From assembly GCA_033065855.1 (NCBI GenBank), contig JAVXUO010000209.1, forward strand, positions 310,001-374,000: 64,000 nt of DNA, given 5' to 3'. This document shows positions 37,670 through 49,338 of the stretch, piece after piece (the stretch's first letter is position 1; every line of letters starts with the position of its first letter). Source of the stretch: Escallonia rubra (Eukaryota; Streptophyta; Magnoliopsida; Escalloniales; Escalloniaceae). The translations under genes and the position numbers were made by a program. The notes under the pieces are model-generated. The model had not been told where the DNA came from. It did no database searches and was given only the letters and a program-made list of their open reading frames with translations.

Positions 37670-37728
37670 CTGAGGAGGATGGTGAGCAACACAAAGATGG
37701 AAAGGAGAAGGGAAGCCCTGCTACTCAT
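37670..37728 (-). pseudogene. Truncated peptide exon 1, copy C
   Basis: ATG complement at 37726-37728, then the family signal-peptide codons (MSSRASLLLSIFVLLTILL), broken off at 37670. The upstream promoter region through about 37930 is preserved and matches that of gene A. No exon 2 belongs to it. Confidence 0.7.
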
Positions 37729-38681
37729 TATTTCGTGTATAGCTTTTGCTTTGAATAAAATTGTGGAATATGAAGACGGAGGACTCTTCAGACTTCAACG
37801 TATAGCTACTTTTCGGATTTCAAATGAAATTTAATTTTCACCAAAGCATAGGAAAAAAGCAACAGGTCTACTAACTCAAAGCTTAGGAGTCATCCGTGAC
37901 TGGGGGGCGCACACATTTATTTCTGGCTAGAAGTCACCATGGCGACGATCGATCTGGAAGCATTCAAAAGAACATGAACCATATGTAAATCTCACGGAAG
38001 CATAGGAGGAAGCAACAAGTCTTCTAAGTCAAGGCGAAAAGTCATGACTGATTGGCGTTCACACATTTAGTTGGTGTGGCTAAAAGTCACAACGACGAAA
38101 ATCCGGAAGCACGCAAAAGGATGTACATGAACCACGAATACAAGAGACAGGATACCCAAAAAAAAAGATAAGGTTTCCTTGAAAGTTATTTCTTTACTGT
38201 GCGCCTTAATCAAAAAATGAAATTACATTATTACGATGATGGCGATTGCGTCGTATAATCAATAGATGAGATGATGGAATAATGAATTTGACTCAATTGT
38301 TTTTTAATAGACTAGTGGCATAACTTTTACTGTTGTTATTATATATATATATATACAGATTCCCATCTATCGTTAGATTAATTAATAGCTATTTATCTAA
38401 TTCTCATCTAGTCATTCACTTGGCAAAAAATAAGGGTCTAATGCGGCTAGCCATGACGAAAGGGTTAGTTATATGATATTGGATTACTCTATATCTTAAA
38501 TCATCATGTTTGGATCCACTTTAGTCCTTAAACTTGAAAACAATGCAGTCCCATCTTTTCACGATCATCTTGATTTCTGTTACAATATCTGTGGAACATT
38601 TGGGTGATGAGAATTGAGCTTATTTTCGAGAGTCAAATTTATAGCCTCGGAAGATTGTTGGTTTAGCGTTTAACGGAGGTT

Positions 38682-38891
38682 ATGGCTGTTGATCTCTTTG
38701 AAAGATTGTTAAGTACAAAGTACAAGAGCAAGTTAGCTCTCGGCTCTGCTATAAAGTTAAATTTGTTTAAGATTAGGGAGAGATGCAACCTCACTTACAT
38801 CGTACACTTGATGAGTACATTTTTCAATGGCAATATTGGCGATGACCGGGAGCCTCTCTTACGGACCGTAAGGAACTCTAAATTGTCGTGA
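38682..38891 (+). pseudogene. Conserved unknown reading frame, copy 2
   Basis: 69 codons from MAVDLFERLL to RTVRNSKLS, colinear with copies at 27848 and 51709. It ends at the same TGA, after which the same frame resumes briefly. Most differences from copy 1 are substitutions that keep the frame. Unknown family. Confidence 0.45.
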
Positions 38892-39208
38892 TTTTTTCAA
38901 AGAAAATTTTATGATGTTGAGTGTATTTTTACTTCACCTTCTAAAAAAGATAGAGGGATTTATCTCGGCTTTGAGCAAAGCTCACTCCAAAGATATGTCG
39001 TTGCTTACTTTTTTGAACAAGGTAATGGGGTTTTACTCTAGGAATCTCTCATATCGCTTTGACTAGCGGATGTTTCTTGAGTGCTTGTACTTGTAGCCGC
39101 TAATATCTTCTCTATGTTTATTTGTCACCGATGCAATGTAAGAGCTGATTAACATATGATGGATGCTTTCATTCCAAAGAACACCCATACAGAAATGGAG
39201 CTAATTAA

Positions 39209-39303
39209 TCAGGGAGCTTTACTCGGAAGGATGTTCATGCAACCTCGAGCAATCGGTGATTTAGCTCCATGCACACCAATCTTCGGATGTGGCTGCTTAC
39301 GAG
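39209..39303 (-). pseudogene. Orphan peptide exon 2, copy E2
   Basis: Same 30-residue exon as E1, ending GCMNILPSKAP. The exon starts with C instead of G after the acceptor, which would encode Ser rather than Gly at the junction with a T-ending exon 1. No exon 1 lies between it and gene D. Confidence 0.6.
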
Positions 39304-39332
39304 CTGCAACAACATGTGTAGTTAGTTGTAGG

Positions 39333-40371
39333 CAGAGGCAAAACCATGATTTTTTTTTCAGGAGGTACAAAAATCATATCGAATTCACCAATTTTTTTTT
39401 TAAAACAATATTAAAAACATAATGCACTTAAAAACATACAAAAAGTATTATTAAATTTCACGAGAGCCATTAAAAATTCTTTATAAATACAACACAAAAA
39501 AAAATACAAATTATACTCCAAATATTTACAAACAAAAATACTAAATTACAAATGAAATGAAGGATCATGTACAGATAAAAAAAAAATTCAAAGTAAGACT
39601 AGTATGACAAATTGTCCAAATAATGTATGATTAATATGATGTCTATAATAACAATTTATAGTAAGATATTTCGATAATTTTTTCAGTCAATTTTAATTAT
39701 TCAAAGTTAATTAAAACAAAATTCAAAAAAATACTATTTCAAAATTTAGTCAGTATGTTGGTGCAGCCGTGCAAACCCTTATCCAGTTATCCATATATAT
39801 TTTTGACAAACAATTTAATATATCACATGCATTGCACAATATTTCTGGTTGAGTGAAGTGATAACATAGTCTCACATTCACAAATGACAAAGGCACGCCG
39901 AGACACTGAGACAGACCACAAGCAGTCTAAGCAGGTCAAGTAGCCAACAGAGAGCCTCGGTCGGCGTCGCCTGAGGGGCTTCTGAGTTCAGTCGCGGTCG
40001 CCGGTAGGGGTGAGGGGCCAGATCTGGTTAGACTTCGAAGTTGCCGAGTAACAGTCGAAGAACGGAGCCTCGTCTCGGCGTCGGCGCGTCGACTGAGCGG
40101 CTTCAGTCGCGATCGCCGGCAGGGGCTAGATCTGGTCGGAATAGCCTCGTCACGGCCTGAACTCAGTCCGCTGACAGCCACTCACGGTCCTCACGGAGTC
40201 ACGGTCACGGTAAGAGAGAGAAAGAGAGAGAGAAATGTGGCTGTAGAGTGTGGGTCTCGGGGAACGGGGTCTCGGTGTGATTTCCGAAAAAAAAATTCAA
40301 AAGTTCAGGGGGGGTGTTTCAACCCCCCCCCCCCCCCCCCCCGCCCTTGTCACCACGTAGGTCCGCCACTC
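39333..40371. mobile_element. Non-autonomous hAT element, copy 2
   Basis: Homolog of 28498-29485 at the same paralogous position. The termini have decayed (CAGAGGCAAAA and GTCCGCCACTC) and the flanks read GTTGTAGG / GCTATAAG. It contains a run of 20 C at 40323-40342. Confidence 0.82.
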
Positions 40372-41135
40372 GCTATAAGCGCACCCATTCCTTTTGTTCA
40401 CGTAACAAAAATAATGTAGTCAAATTGTAGCACAACCTTTGAGGATGTTTGAAAATGGCATAGTACTTTAGTTTCTTCTACATATAAACAATTTTATATG
40501 TGCTATGATTGCTCAAGTACGTTTCTATACAGACAACACCATGTGTTACATATATAATTATACTCTACTATGTATAAAGTACGTACAAGGTTAAATGACC
40601 ACATCTTGTTTTGCTTACAATTTGTTTTTTCTGTATAAGAGTTTTTTAAAGTAGGATTTCTCTGTCTTTTGGATGTTCTAAATTTATCTATTACAGTAAT
40701 TTTTTTTAGAATTTTGAATGTATTATGGTGGTCAGACCAACTCAGGTTTACTTGTTCAAGATTCATCGCAACAATAGAAAAGAAGTCGACTTAAAAGCAT
40801 GTAAGGACTAAATGACCAAAGTTTTTGTTTCTCCTTAATATATCCTTTCTAAAAGGCATGTAAAAAGTAAGAGGGTTTTGCCTTTTAAATGTTTCGATTT
40901 TTTTTATTTTTCGAGCATCTTAGAATCGTTTTACAAGGTTTCCATTCACAATTGCTTCGCAGCACGAAAAAAGAAGTCCACTTTCAAAATATTTTTTTTG
41001 TGCTCATGCGTATTTTATAACTAAGGATGTCCTTTTCTTTTAAATATTCCAAATTTATCTATTCATATCCATAGAATTTTATACTCCGTAATCCTTTAGC
41101 AAGGCCCACACTGACTCATATCTAGCTTTCACGGT

Positions 41136-41965
41136 TCCTACCCAGAAGAACACTAGAGAATACTATGTCCACCACACTCTAAAGAATACTACGTGCATAA
41201 TGACACATCAAGTAAGACTTGGAGAGGATAATAATAGAATTATGTTATTGCCGATAATCGTAGCTTTTTGGACTTGGCTCTGAAGTAGAGACTCGTTGAT
41301 CCCCAAGTCAATGACTCGATGAATATTCACTAGTCTCTCCCTCTCACATAATTTGATCAATTTTTTTGCACGTAAATTAATAATTTAAGTGATATATTGT
41401 GTGTTTTTCATTCTACCATCGAGAAAGATGAAAAAAAAAAATAGGTTAGGAGAGAGAAAATAAATTAGTTGAGTATTAAATGTGGAGAGATGAATGAATA
41501 AAAAAGTATAAGAAAGTGGGTCAAGAAAGAGAAAATGACTTAATAGAAAATTAAATGTAGAGAGAGAAATAAAATAAAAAAAGTAATCATGTAAAAGTAC
41601 CTATAAAATCTTCTTAATTTGAAAAGTGAACAATTTCGTAAGACGATTCAGAAAAAAAAATTTGATCAATTTATGTGAAACAGAGAGAAAGGAAAGCAGT
41701 GTCAGAATCAGTGCAAGGAAACTCTCCCCTTGTCTTCTGCAACATGGCAAGTAGAGTTTCTTTTCTGATTTTCTCACTTGTATATTGTATGATTTTCCTT
41801 CTCTTTTTCTACAAAAAATGCTGGACCGTAAGGCTCTAATCCAACCGGCAGAGCTTCGCCGGGAATAGCTGCACGTGGACTACTAGCAAACACCACGTCC
41901 AAAGGTGGGTAAACATCTTATTTATTACCTCCTTACGAAAGTCACAGAATAGAAAGAGGGTTTAC
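41136..41965. other. No gene; decayed Stowaway and SINE end
   Basis: 41330-41690 resembles a worn Stowaway (CTCTCCCTCTCACATAATTTGATCAATT ... GATCAATTTATGTGAAACAGAG). 41811-41870 is the reversed 3' end of the SINE at 47590-47868 (GGACCGTAAGGCTCTAATCC). Confidence 0.5.
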
Positions 41966-42861
41966 GTGTTCGGCTCGTGTTCATCATGAGCTCTAATTTT
42001 GTGCTCAAACTTGTGTCCGCTAAAGATATACGAACACGAGCTGTGCTCGATCAGCTCGTATAAACAAGAAGATTCAAAGCTGAACAAAATGCTTCGCGTT
42101 TACATAAAAACCCCAAACAACAGATCTCATACTTAACTCACTGGGATATGAATTTGTAATTGATTGATGAAGTTTTACAGATTAAGAGAGAAACAGAGAT
42201 CTGATAAAGATAGCACCTTAATTAAGGGTCGACCGCCTCAATCTCAATGTTGGAGATTGAGCCATGGCCGCCACTGTTGGATTGTAAAAGGAGCTCGACG
42301 AAGACAAAACTGAAGAAGCGATGACTGGAAGTGCGATAGATCAAGCCCAAAAGAAGAAGTGGTCTCTTCTTCTTAGAGTATACATGACCAGAGCTTTACA
42401 GACGACATCGGATTCTTGACCTTCATGTGTTTCCGATCTCCGGTCAAATCAGTGAGATCTTGAAATTCACGGTTTTGATGTCTACTTTACTGGTGACTCG
42501 TGGTCAAGTAATCCTGGTATACGGTGGATGAGCAGCTTTATTCAAAACCCAAATGAAATGCAGTAAGTTGAATTGTTGGGGTCTGGTTTGGTTTGGGGAT
42601 TTGGTTTTGGACTTCCTAGTGGGCTTTTGAATGGACGTGGATTGCACGTAATTTGCAAATAGACATATAATATAGACGAGCTCGGTTGTTCACGAACAAT
42701 TCGGTGAATATTTTCTCAATTTTTGTGTTCGGCCCGTTTATTATACAAGACGTAAAATTATTTTCAACATCGGTTTCGTTTATTTTGTGAACGATCAACA
42801 AAGAGTTTTTACGAACGAACACGAGCTTTATTCACAACAAGCTCGGTCACTTGCAACCCCA
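41966..42861. mobile_element. hAT-like element copy (left end truncated)
   Basis: Homolog of 16379-22031 without the nested insertion. The right end CTTGCAACCCCA and GAACACGAGC repeats are preserved. The left end starts within GTGTTCGGCTCGTGTTC. It supplies the empty site that identifies the 4.68-kb insertion. Confidence 0.78.
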
Positions 42862-43660
42862 GCTGTGAGTGTAATTAAGTGTAAATATCACTGGTTGGAG
42901 CACAAATCACATTAGAAACTGCTACCTAGTATTGGGCAATGCAAACTTTTTGCGCTTCCCTAAGTTTTGTGATATTCTGTCCTAACGGATCAAATACACG
43001 TAAGCGTCTTTCCTTTCCTTATCAAATACTATTACTTTCCCGTTTTAGTTGTTTGGAATTGGATAATGTTGTCATTGGTTTGATTTTCTCCAAGTTCCCT
43101 TTCCTTGCTTGATTACCTTTTTCAAAATTTTAAATTTAGTTTTCAAAAACACCAAATTCAAACAACATTCAGAAATTCCTTGCAAATATAGTAATGGAGT
43201 TCATCCCATTCATTTTTCTCATTGCGTGTCTTAAATACCGTTAATCAAACAACATAGATTTGCCTTCGTAATTTTTAGTCTGGTATATGATTAAAAACTA
43301 TTACTTTAACAATTCTGATATTGGTAAACGAACAAATTCATACGTGTATCTTTTTTGAAACAAAGAAATCTATTTCATATTTTCATAAAGTCGAGAATAA
43401 AAATGAAGAAAAATGTAACCAAATGCGGTATTCTTGCAAGGAGGCTTCATGGGTATGCCTTTCCTTTGAGGCCCCAAAAAAGCCTTGACATTGGAAGTTG
43501 GTTCCTGCCAAAGAAGAAGTGCAGCAAAAGGCAAACCCTTGTTCTTTAAGGTCCAAAATAAGTTACTGAAACCTTTTAAGGGTTTTCCAAATTGGAGAGC
43601 AGCTGTGGGAATATATATAGCCAACAACATTGTTTGCCATTTGTATGCAATCGTATAAGA
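42862..43660 (-). repeat. Inverted duplicate gamma, copy 2
   Basis: Reverse-complement match of 15470-16378, lying downstream of peptide gene D just as copy 1 lies downstream of F. The 86-codon minus frame at 43370-43630 is not kept in copy 1. Confidence 0.7.
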
Positions 43661-44030
43661 GTTGATCTATCTATTTATACTGTATATAAAGATAATGAAA
43701 CTTTTAGCGTAATACTTTTTTTGGTGTTATATAATTATTTATTTAGAATAGTGACATGTGGCATTATAAGATAATTTTAAAAAGTGACACAAAAACAAAA
43801 ACATTAAATAGTAAATAACTACCTTAATAACATATTTGATTTTCACAATTTAAAATTCACTTTATCGAATGTGACTATAAGCACTTATACGCTATGCTTG
43901 ATTTTTTTCAACAAAATTTATGTTATGAATTTTATTTTTGCACGTGCATTGCGCGTGCGATGGTGATTATTATAATCATAAAGAGAATGATCATTTTAGT
44001 GTAATACCACTTTTAGTTTTACAGAACTAC

Positions 44031-44956
44031 CTATCTAGAATGATGACACTCGTTGATGCAACTTCGATCCCTCGGTGATCCAGATCCCTCGACACCACTT
44101 TTTTGTTGCGCAACCTCCTGCCAAGTACGAGCTGCAACAACATGTATAGTCAGGTGTAATTGCGCCCATTTCATTGGCTCTGGAAAAATTGTTTATATAT
44201 TTTTATGTATATAAAAAGTATATAGGAGGTCTGTATATATAGGCAAAAATAATTTTTGCTGCTACTTTGCTATAGAAATATAGTTACAACTCTTTACATA
44301 GCGACAATTAATTGTCCCTAAATATTCTTAGTGACTTTTAGACTAACTCTTTTAGTGATAATTTTTAAAATTATTTTTTAGCACCACTAAATAAAATTCA
44401 CTAAAATCATATAACGGCAATTAATCATCGCTCTATGGAGGGTTGTAGTCTATATTTCTACAAGTTGGGTAGCAGTCAAGAGTTAAGCTAACAATAAATA
44501 CAATTAAGTAAATTAAAGATCAACAAAATATAAATTTGACACGATACAAGGATTAAATTAAGAAAATTATTTAAAGTACAGCAAGTACTTCCTTAATTTA
44601 CATAGTTGATACCGACACAAACAACAAAGTCACGGGCATCACAGAACACTTAATGATTTTCCGTAGCGTTGCACAAAACTCTAGTTTCTTCAAGATTGAA
44701 GCAGTTCTACACTATGCAGTTCTTGCTTAGTTTAAGTACATTTCTAGACTTGGTGTTATCTTTATCTAAGAGCATACAAACAAGCACGTAACAAACCGGA
44801 TTAGAAGATGATTCTTCCATTAAGCAGCACAAAATATAGATGGCAGTACTTACAACGTGGTTGAACTCTAGGTTCTGATACTGATAGGTTGAACATACTG
44901 AGGAGGATGGTGAGCAACAGAAGGATAGAAAGGAGAAGGGAAGCCCTGCTACTCAT
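44031..44956 (-). CDS. Secreted-peptide precursor D (two exons, 67 aa)
   Basis: This is the best-preserved member of the array. Exon 1 is 44854-44956 (ATG complement at 44954-44956) and exon 2 44031-44131. The lengths of 103 and 101 nt join in phase 1 to give 67 residues plus TAG. Residues 1-27 form a signal peptide (MSSRAS, eight-residue Leu/Ile runs, MFNLSVS). The rest is basic and polar: SEPRVQPRSRTWQEVAQQ, then GVEGSGSPRDRSCINECHHSR. It has a C-x3-C pair near the end and no other Cys, so one disulphide or a processed Cys-bearing peptide is possible. It is predicted to be secreted. The intron (722 bp) has consensus GTAAGTAC/TTGTTGCAG sites and contains an AGTGAC MITE. Family not recognised; size and layout resemble plant peptide-hormone precursors. 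Confidence 0.72.
44258..44477. mobile_element. GCTGCTAC/AGTGAC MITE in intron D
   Basis: About 220 bp between GCTGCTACTTTGCTATAGAAATATAG and CTATATTTCTACAAGTTGGGTAGCAG, a long inverted-repeat pair. Same position in the intron as in gene B, so it predates that duplication. Confidence 0.78.
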
Positions 44957-45019
44957 TTCGTGTATAGCTTTTTGCTTTGGATGAAATTGTGGAGTACGAA
45001 GATGGGGCACTCTTCAGAC

Positions 45020-46800
45020 TTCAACTTATTATAGCCACTTTTCGGATTTCAAATGAAATTTAATTTTCACCAAAGCATAGGAGAAAGCAACAGGTCTGCC
45101 AAGTCAAGGCTCAAATCATGTAAAGGGACACGAACCACGTACAGAACGAGACTGGTACTGTTTGCACCGACAGCTATGTTTAACTAATGACATGTCTTAA
45201 TTAAATATTATTAAAGGGTATTAACTTTTTTTTTATTTATAAAAAGGAGATAATGAAGAACTCAAATCAGAAATTATTTATCATGGAAGAAGCTAACATC
45301 TGAAAATGTGTTTCTATTGATAAAAGATAAGTGTTGTTGGTTAATTATTAGTCGATAGTTATTTTTTAAGTCGTAGTAGTTGTTTTTAAGTAGGTAATTT
45401 GTCTTTTAGTGGTAACTATTTTTTATAATCTATCTGTAGTATAAATGATGGGTTAAAGATTGACACAATCATTGTCAAAACCTTCAGACAAGTCATGATT
45501 TGAGTCTGCAAGTCTTTTTCTTCTTTTGTTTTCTTTTCTTTCATGCTTAAAAGCTCTTCTTATCCATCAATAGGGATTCTAGTTTCCAGACTTACAAACA
45601 TCGTGCTTTGTAAACATCTTCAATATTAATCAAAAAGCTTTCTTTATTAGTATTGGGTATGCAATCTTAAAATTTTTCAGTTTAGTTTTTCCGTCTTCAG
45701 ATAAACCCTCATCAAGAGGTTGAAAATAACTCACATTAATTAGAATTTGCCATCCAACACAAACATTGGCACGTCTAGTATGGCCCTTTTAATCTGAAAA
45801 TGGGAGTAATAAAATTAAGGATATTTGGAAAATTGTTTCTAAAAATTCTTTAGAATTAGAATAAAAGGCCTGATTTGAAGAATAAAAGGCCAATTTTCGT
45901 ACTAATTTGATGAGATGTCGTATATTGGCGTCTTTAGTGCCTAGAAATGAATAATGTGTTGCGCCACCACCCTTGTTCCTGGCAGTGGTTTTCCAGTTTC
46001 TCATTTTTTGGGTTTTATATTTAAGTGGGGGTTACATTTCTTCTCTGCTATGGCCGTAGGTTTCCTTCCAACTTATTATAGCCACTTTTCGGATTTCAAA
46101 TGAAACTTAATTTTCACCAAAGCACAGGAGAAAGCACCTGGTCTTCTAAGTCGAGGCTCAGAAGTCATCACTGGCTACCGCGTTCAATTTAGTTGGTGTG
46201 AAGTCACCTCGAGGAAATCGCGGAAGCAGGCAAAACCACCTACAAAACGAGACTGGGTACTATCAAACGGTATTAATTTTTGTTATATGTGAAAAGGAGA
46301 TAATGAAGAAAAGAAGTCGACTTAAAAGCATGTAAGGACTAAATGACCAAAGTTTTTGTTTTGTTTCTCCTTAATACACCCTTTCTAAAAGGCATGTAAA
46401 AAGTAAGAGGGTTTTGCCTTTTAAATGTTTCGATTTTTTTTTTTTTACTTTTCAAGAGTCTTAGAATCGTTTTACAAGGCTTCCATTCACAATTGTTTCG
46501 CAGCACGAAAAAAGAAGTCCACTTTCAAATTTTTCTTTTAAATATTCAAAATTTATCTATTCATGTCCATAGAATTTTACACTCCGTAATCCTTTAGCAA
46601 GGCCCAAACAGACTCATACCTAATTTTGAATTAATCAAAATTACAATTTATATACCTAATTTCCTCCTGCACCTTTGCCAAATCACCCTTCCCTTGAGGT
46701 TTCTAATTTACATATAGTTGACTCTAATACAAACAACAAAAACAATAATGTCACGGGTATCACAAAGTAGATGGCAGTATTTACCACATGGGAAGCGTCT
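45020..46800. other. Mosaic of repeat fragments, no intact gene
   Basis: In order: promoter-type sequence of gene D (to about 45180); unassigned AT-rich DNA; a fragment of block beta (45955-46078); a second copy of the peptide-gene promoter (46066-46260); peptide intron sequence (46310-46620); and the last bases of a peptide exon 1 with its donor (46767-46796, minus). These are rearranged leftovers of the peptide array. Confidence 0.6.
45025..45034 (-). promoter_or_regulatory. Candidate TATA box of peptide gene D
   Basis: Minus-strand CTATAATAAG lies about 70 bases upstream of the D start codon. The leader between them (ACAATTTCATCCAAAGCAAAAAG) is conserved upstream of copies A, B, C and F. 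Confidence 0.4.
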
Positions 46801-47589
46801 ATTGCTATTTTTGTACATTGCCCATATTGCTATTTTTGTACTTCCCGAAGTTTTGCGATATTTTGTCTAAACGGATTCAATGTATACAAGCAGCTTTCAT
46901 TTTCCTATCAAATATTACTTCCCCATGTTTAGTTTTTTTTTGGGATTGGATAATGTTTGTCGTTGTTTTCATCTTCTTCAAGTTCAGATTTTCTTGTTTG
47001 ATTACCTTTTTTTAATTTAGTTTTAGGAAGCGCTAAATTCAAACATCGTTTAAAAACTCTTTTTGCAAATATATTAATGGAGCTCACCACATTCAATTGA
47101 TCATTATGTGTCTTGAACACTGATATCCAAGCACAAAATAGACAGGGGGTGGCGGTCGATTTTCGGTTTTTTGGCCTATATTTATTGTTCAATCATCCTG
47201 TTTTAGGTGTTTTGACCGACCTCTTTAGTTTTGTTGCATAATGTTTTTAGCTGTTTTTCCCATCTCGAGCGTCTCTGTTTACTCGAGTTGCGCCACCACC
47301 CTTGTTCCTGGAGGTAGTTTTTCCTATTTCTCATTTTTTACGATGAAAAGTAAGCAACTTTTACGAGACAATTTAAAAAATATAATTAATTTATGTGAAA
47401 CGGAGTAAATATTATTTATACGTCAACGAGCGGGGGTGTCAAATTTCCCATCATTCCCAAAAAGTAGGTCCAGTCCAGACATCACTGAGATTGTGCTACC
47501 GGTGTGTGCTGTGAGTGGGATAAGTGTAGATGCCACTACTTGGAGCACAAATCACGTTAGAAGTCAAAACTCAAAAGCATCCAAGGGGT

Positions 47590-47868
47590 TGGTTTAGCCA
47601 ACAAGGGTTGGTTCAGCGGTCCCCAGGATCTCAATCCAGGTTTTCTATTTGGGTTCGAATCATGTTCGCCGCACTTGTTGGTGGCAAACTTACGTCCTCG
47701 CCTTGCTTGTGCTCCACACACGGGTCCTTGTGCACTTCGGCCCTGACATAGGTGCGGGAATCGGAGGTTCAGATGTATGTGGCGGCCTTGTAGGTCCCCG
47801 ATGCGCAATACTCCATGCCGGTTGGATTAGAGCCTTACGGTCCAGCCTTTTTGTAACAAAAAAAAATC
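47590..47868 (+). mobile_element. tRNA-derived SINE
   Basis: An internal RNA polymerase III promoter is visible: A box TGGTTCAGCGG (about 47609) and B box GGTTCGAATCA (about 47651), spaced as in a tRNA head. The body ends GTCCAGCCTTTTTGTAACAAAAAAAAA. Comparison with the related host sequence at 42905 shows that the segment is an insertion. Part of its 3' end recurs reversed at 41811-41870. Confidence 0.75.
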
Positions 47869-48208
47869 AAGAAATGGTGCCTAGTATTCACCTATGGCAG
47901 CTAGGGCAATATTAACTTCATACATTGCCATTATTGCTATTTTTGCTCTTTTCTAAATTTTGTGATATTTGTCTAAACGGATCCAATATATACAAGCAGC
48001 TTTTGTTTTTTTATCGATGCAACTTCCCCATGTTCAGGTACTTGAGGTTAGATAATATTTGTCGTTGTTTTTATTTACTTATTTAAAAATCAGATTTTCT
48101 TGTTTGATTACCTTTTTAAAATTTAGTTTTCAGAAACACCAAATTCAAACAACATCTAGAAACTCTTTGCAAGTATATTAATGGTGTTCACCCCATTCAT
48201 TTTATCAT

Positions 48209-49338
48209 GGATTAAATGCATATAAAACCCCATACTTTGGGGTCATTTACACGGAACACCTCATAGTTTGAATTTTGGTACGCATCACCCCAAACTTCCA
48301 ATTATGGTGCACATAACACCATTTAACGGTTTTTAGTCAATTTTTTGGGAGTCTGTTAGAAGTCAGAGGGTACAAAGGTAACTTCCTCCATATGTGTCCA
48401 GTTCCCTCTGATCTCTGGCCGCCCTCTTCGGACTACTCCGCCTCTCATCATCCCCGTCATTGTCCTCCACCATCAAATTCAACCCCCTCAGCTTGAACGG
48501 TAAGAGTGGGAGCAACGAGTTCGGGGAAATCAAGTTTTAGTGCCATCAGAACGCGGGCCCGATGTTGATCACGTTAAGGGTTTGGGGCTGGGAAGTCGGT
48601 GGACAGGCGATACTGATAGGCGCGGTAATTGTGGGTGTCGATTAATTGGTCTTGAAAGGGCGACGTCAAGAGAAGGAAGATGAAAGGGGGAAGGATGTAG
48701 AAAGGAAGGCGTGTTTGGGGTTTTTGGGGGTGAAAAGAGAGGTGGATGGAGGAGGAGAGGGAGTGGGTGGTTAGGGTTTCAAGGAGGGAAGGGCGGAGGG
48801 GGAGCGTCGGCGGGAGGAGAACAAGCCGATTAGTGTGAGGGCTTAGGGGAGTGGGGGCAGGGAAGGTGGCCAGGAAGAGTGGAAGGAGGAGGGGAAGGGG
48901 GAGGTGAGGAAGGAGGTGACCGTGCCGATGAGGGTGGGGGCAGCAGCAGAGGTGGTGGTGGAAGTGGACATGGTAGTGGCGGTGGCGGGGTCTTCGTCGG
49001 TGAGGATGGTGGGGGTGTGTGTGACGTAGCCGAAGAGGAGGCCATCCACGTTGGCTGGGGCGGCGGAGGTGCAGGGGAGCAAGAAGGCAAAGGGTTGACC
49101 AGGGATCTGGATCTTTTATAAAGGCAGGTCGTCCATGGCTGTCAACAAAGACATTTTAGTGAAGTGCCCATTTTGACCTTAAAATTATAACAGCCGTCTT
49201 CAGATTTTAAATTTTAACCGTTAAATGGTACTATGTGCACCATAATTGAAAGTTTGGGGTGGTGCATACCAAAATTCAAACTCTGGGGTGTTCCGTGTAA
49301 ATGACCCCAAAGTATGGGGTTTTATGTGCATTTAATCC
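48209..49338. mobile_element. Mutator-like element with long TIRs (Pack-MULE)
   Basis: 1130 bp. The two ends are inverted repeats of about 125 bp: GGATTAAATGCATATAAAACC on the left against GGTTTTATGTGCATTTAATCC on the right, continuing through AACCGTTAAATGG. Exact 9-bp flanking duplications TTTTATCAT (48200-48208, 49339-49347) are diagnostic of Mutator-like transposition. The middle contains no transposase but a host gene fragment. Confidence 0.9.
48400..49082 (-). pseudogene. Captured FAM175/Abraxas-like gene fragment
   Basis: Read on the minus strand with frame changes, the interior of the Mutator-like element gives phrases of the plant FAM175 (Abraxas-like, MPN-related) protein in the proper order. 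These are NVDGLLFGYVTH with LTDEDPA, LIGTVTSF, LIGLFSSRRRSP, FLLLTSPFQDQLI with THNYRAYQYR, VINIGPAF, ISPNSLLPLLPFKLR and a VEDNDGDDE acidic stretch. The normal protein belongs to deubiquitinase-associated complexes (BRISC/BRCA1-A type). Here stops and frameshifts interrupt it repeatedly and both ends are missing, so it is a transduplicated, non-coding remnant. The identification rests on recalled family motifs. Confidence 0.65.

Larger units (their letters stand above)
37670..41135. repeat. Duplicated block alpha, copy 2
   Basis: Matches 26779-31576 without the solo LTR and shares the hAT insertion at the corresponding site. Copy 2 runs past the point where copy 1 meets the copia fragment, to about 41135. 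That tail recurs at 46540-46620 and 53490-53640. Confidence 0.85.

Noticed and set aside
43370-43630. 86-codon minus ORF downstream of peptide gene D
   Set aside because: The homologous flank at 15470-16378 does not keep this frame, so conservation is at DNA level only.
47605-47665. tRNA gene
   Set aside because: A and B boxes are present, but the arms do not fold to a complete cloverleaf, and the sequence continues into a SINE body with an A-rich tail.
48830-49121. Pro-rich and Gly-rich ORFs
   Set aside because: Shadow frames of the captured FAM175-like fragment, where one frame gives the recognisable protein and the others low-complexity strings.
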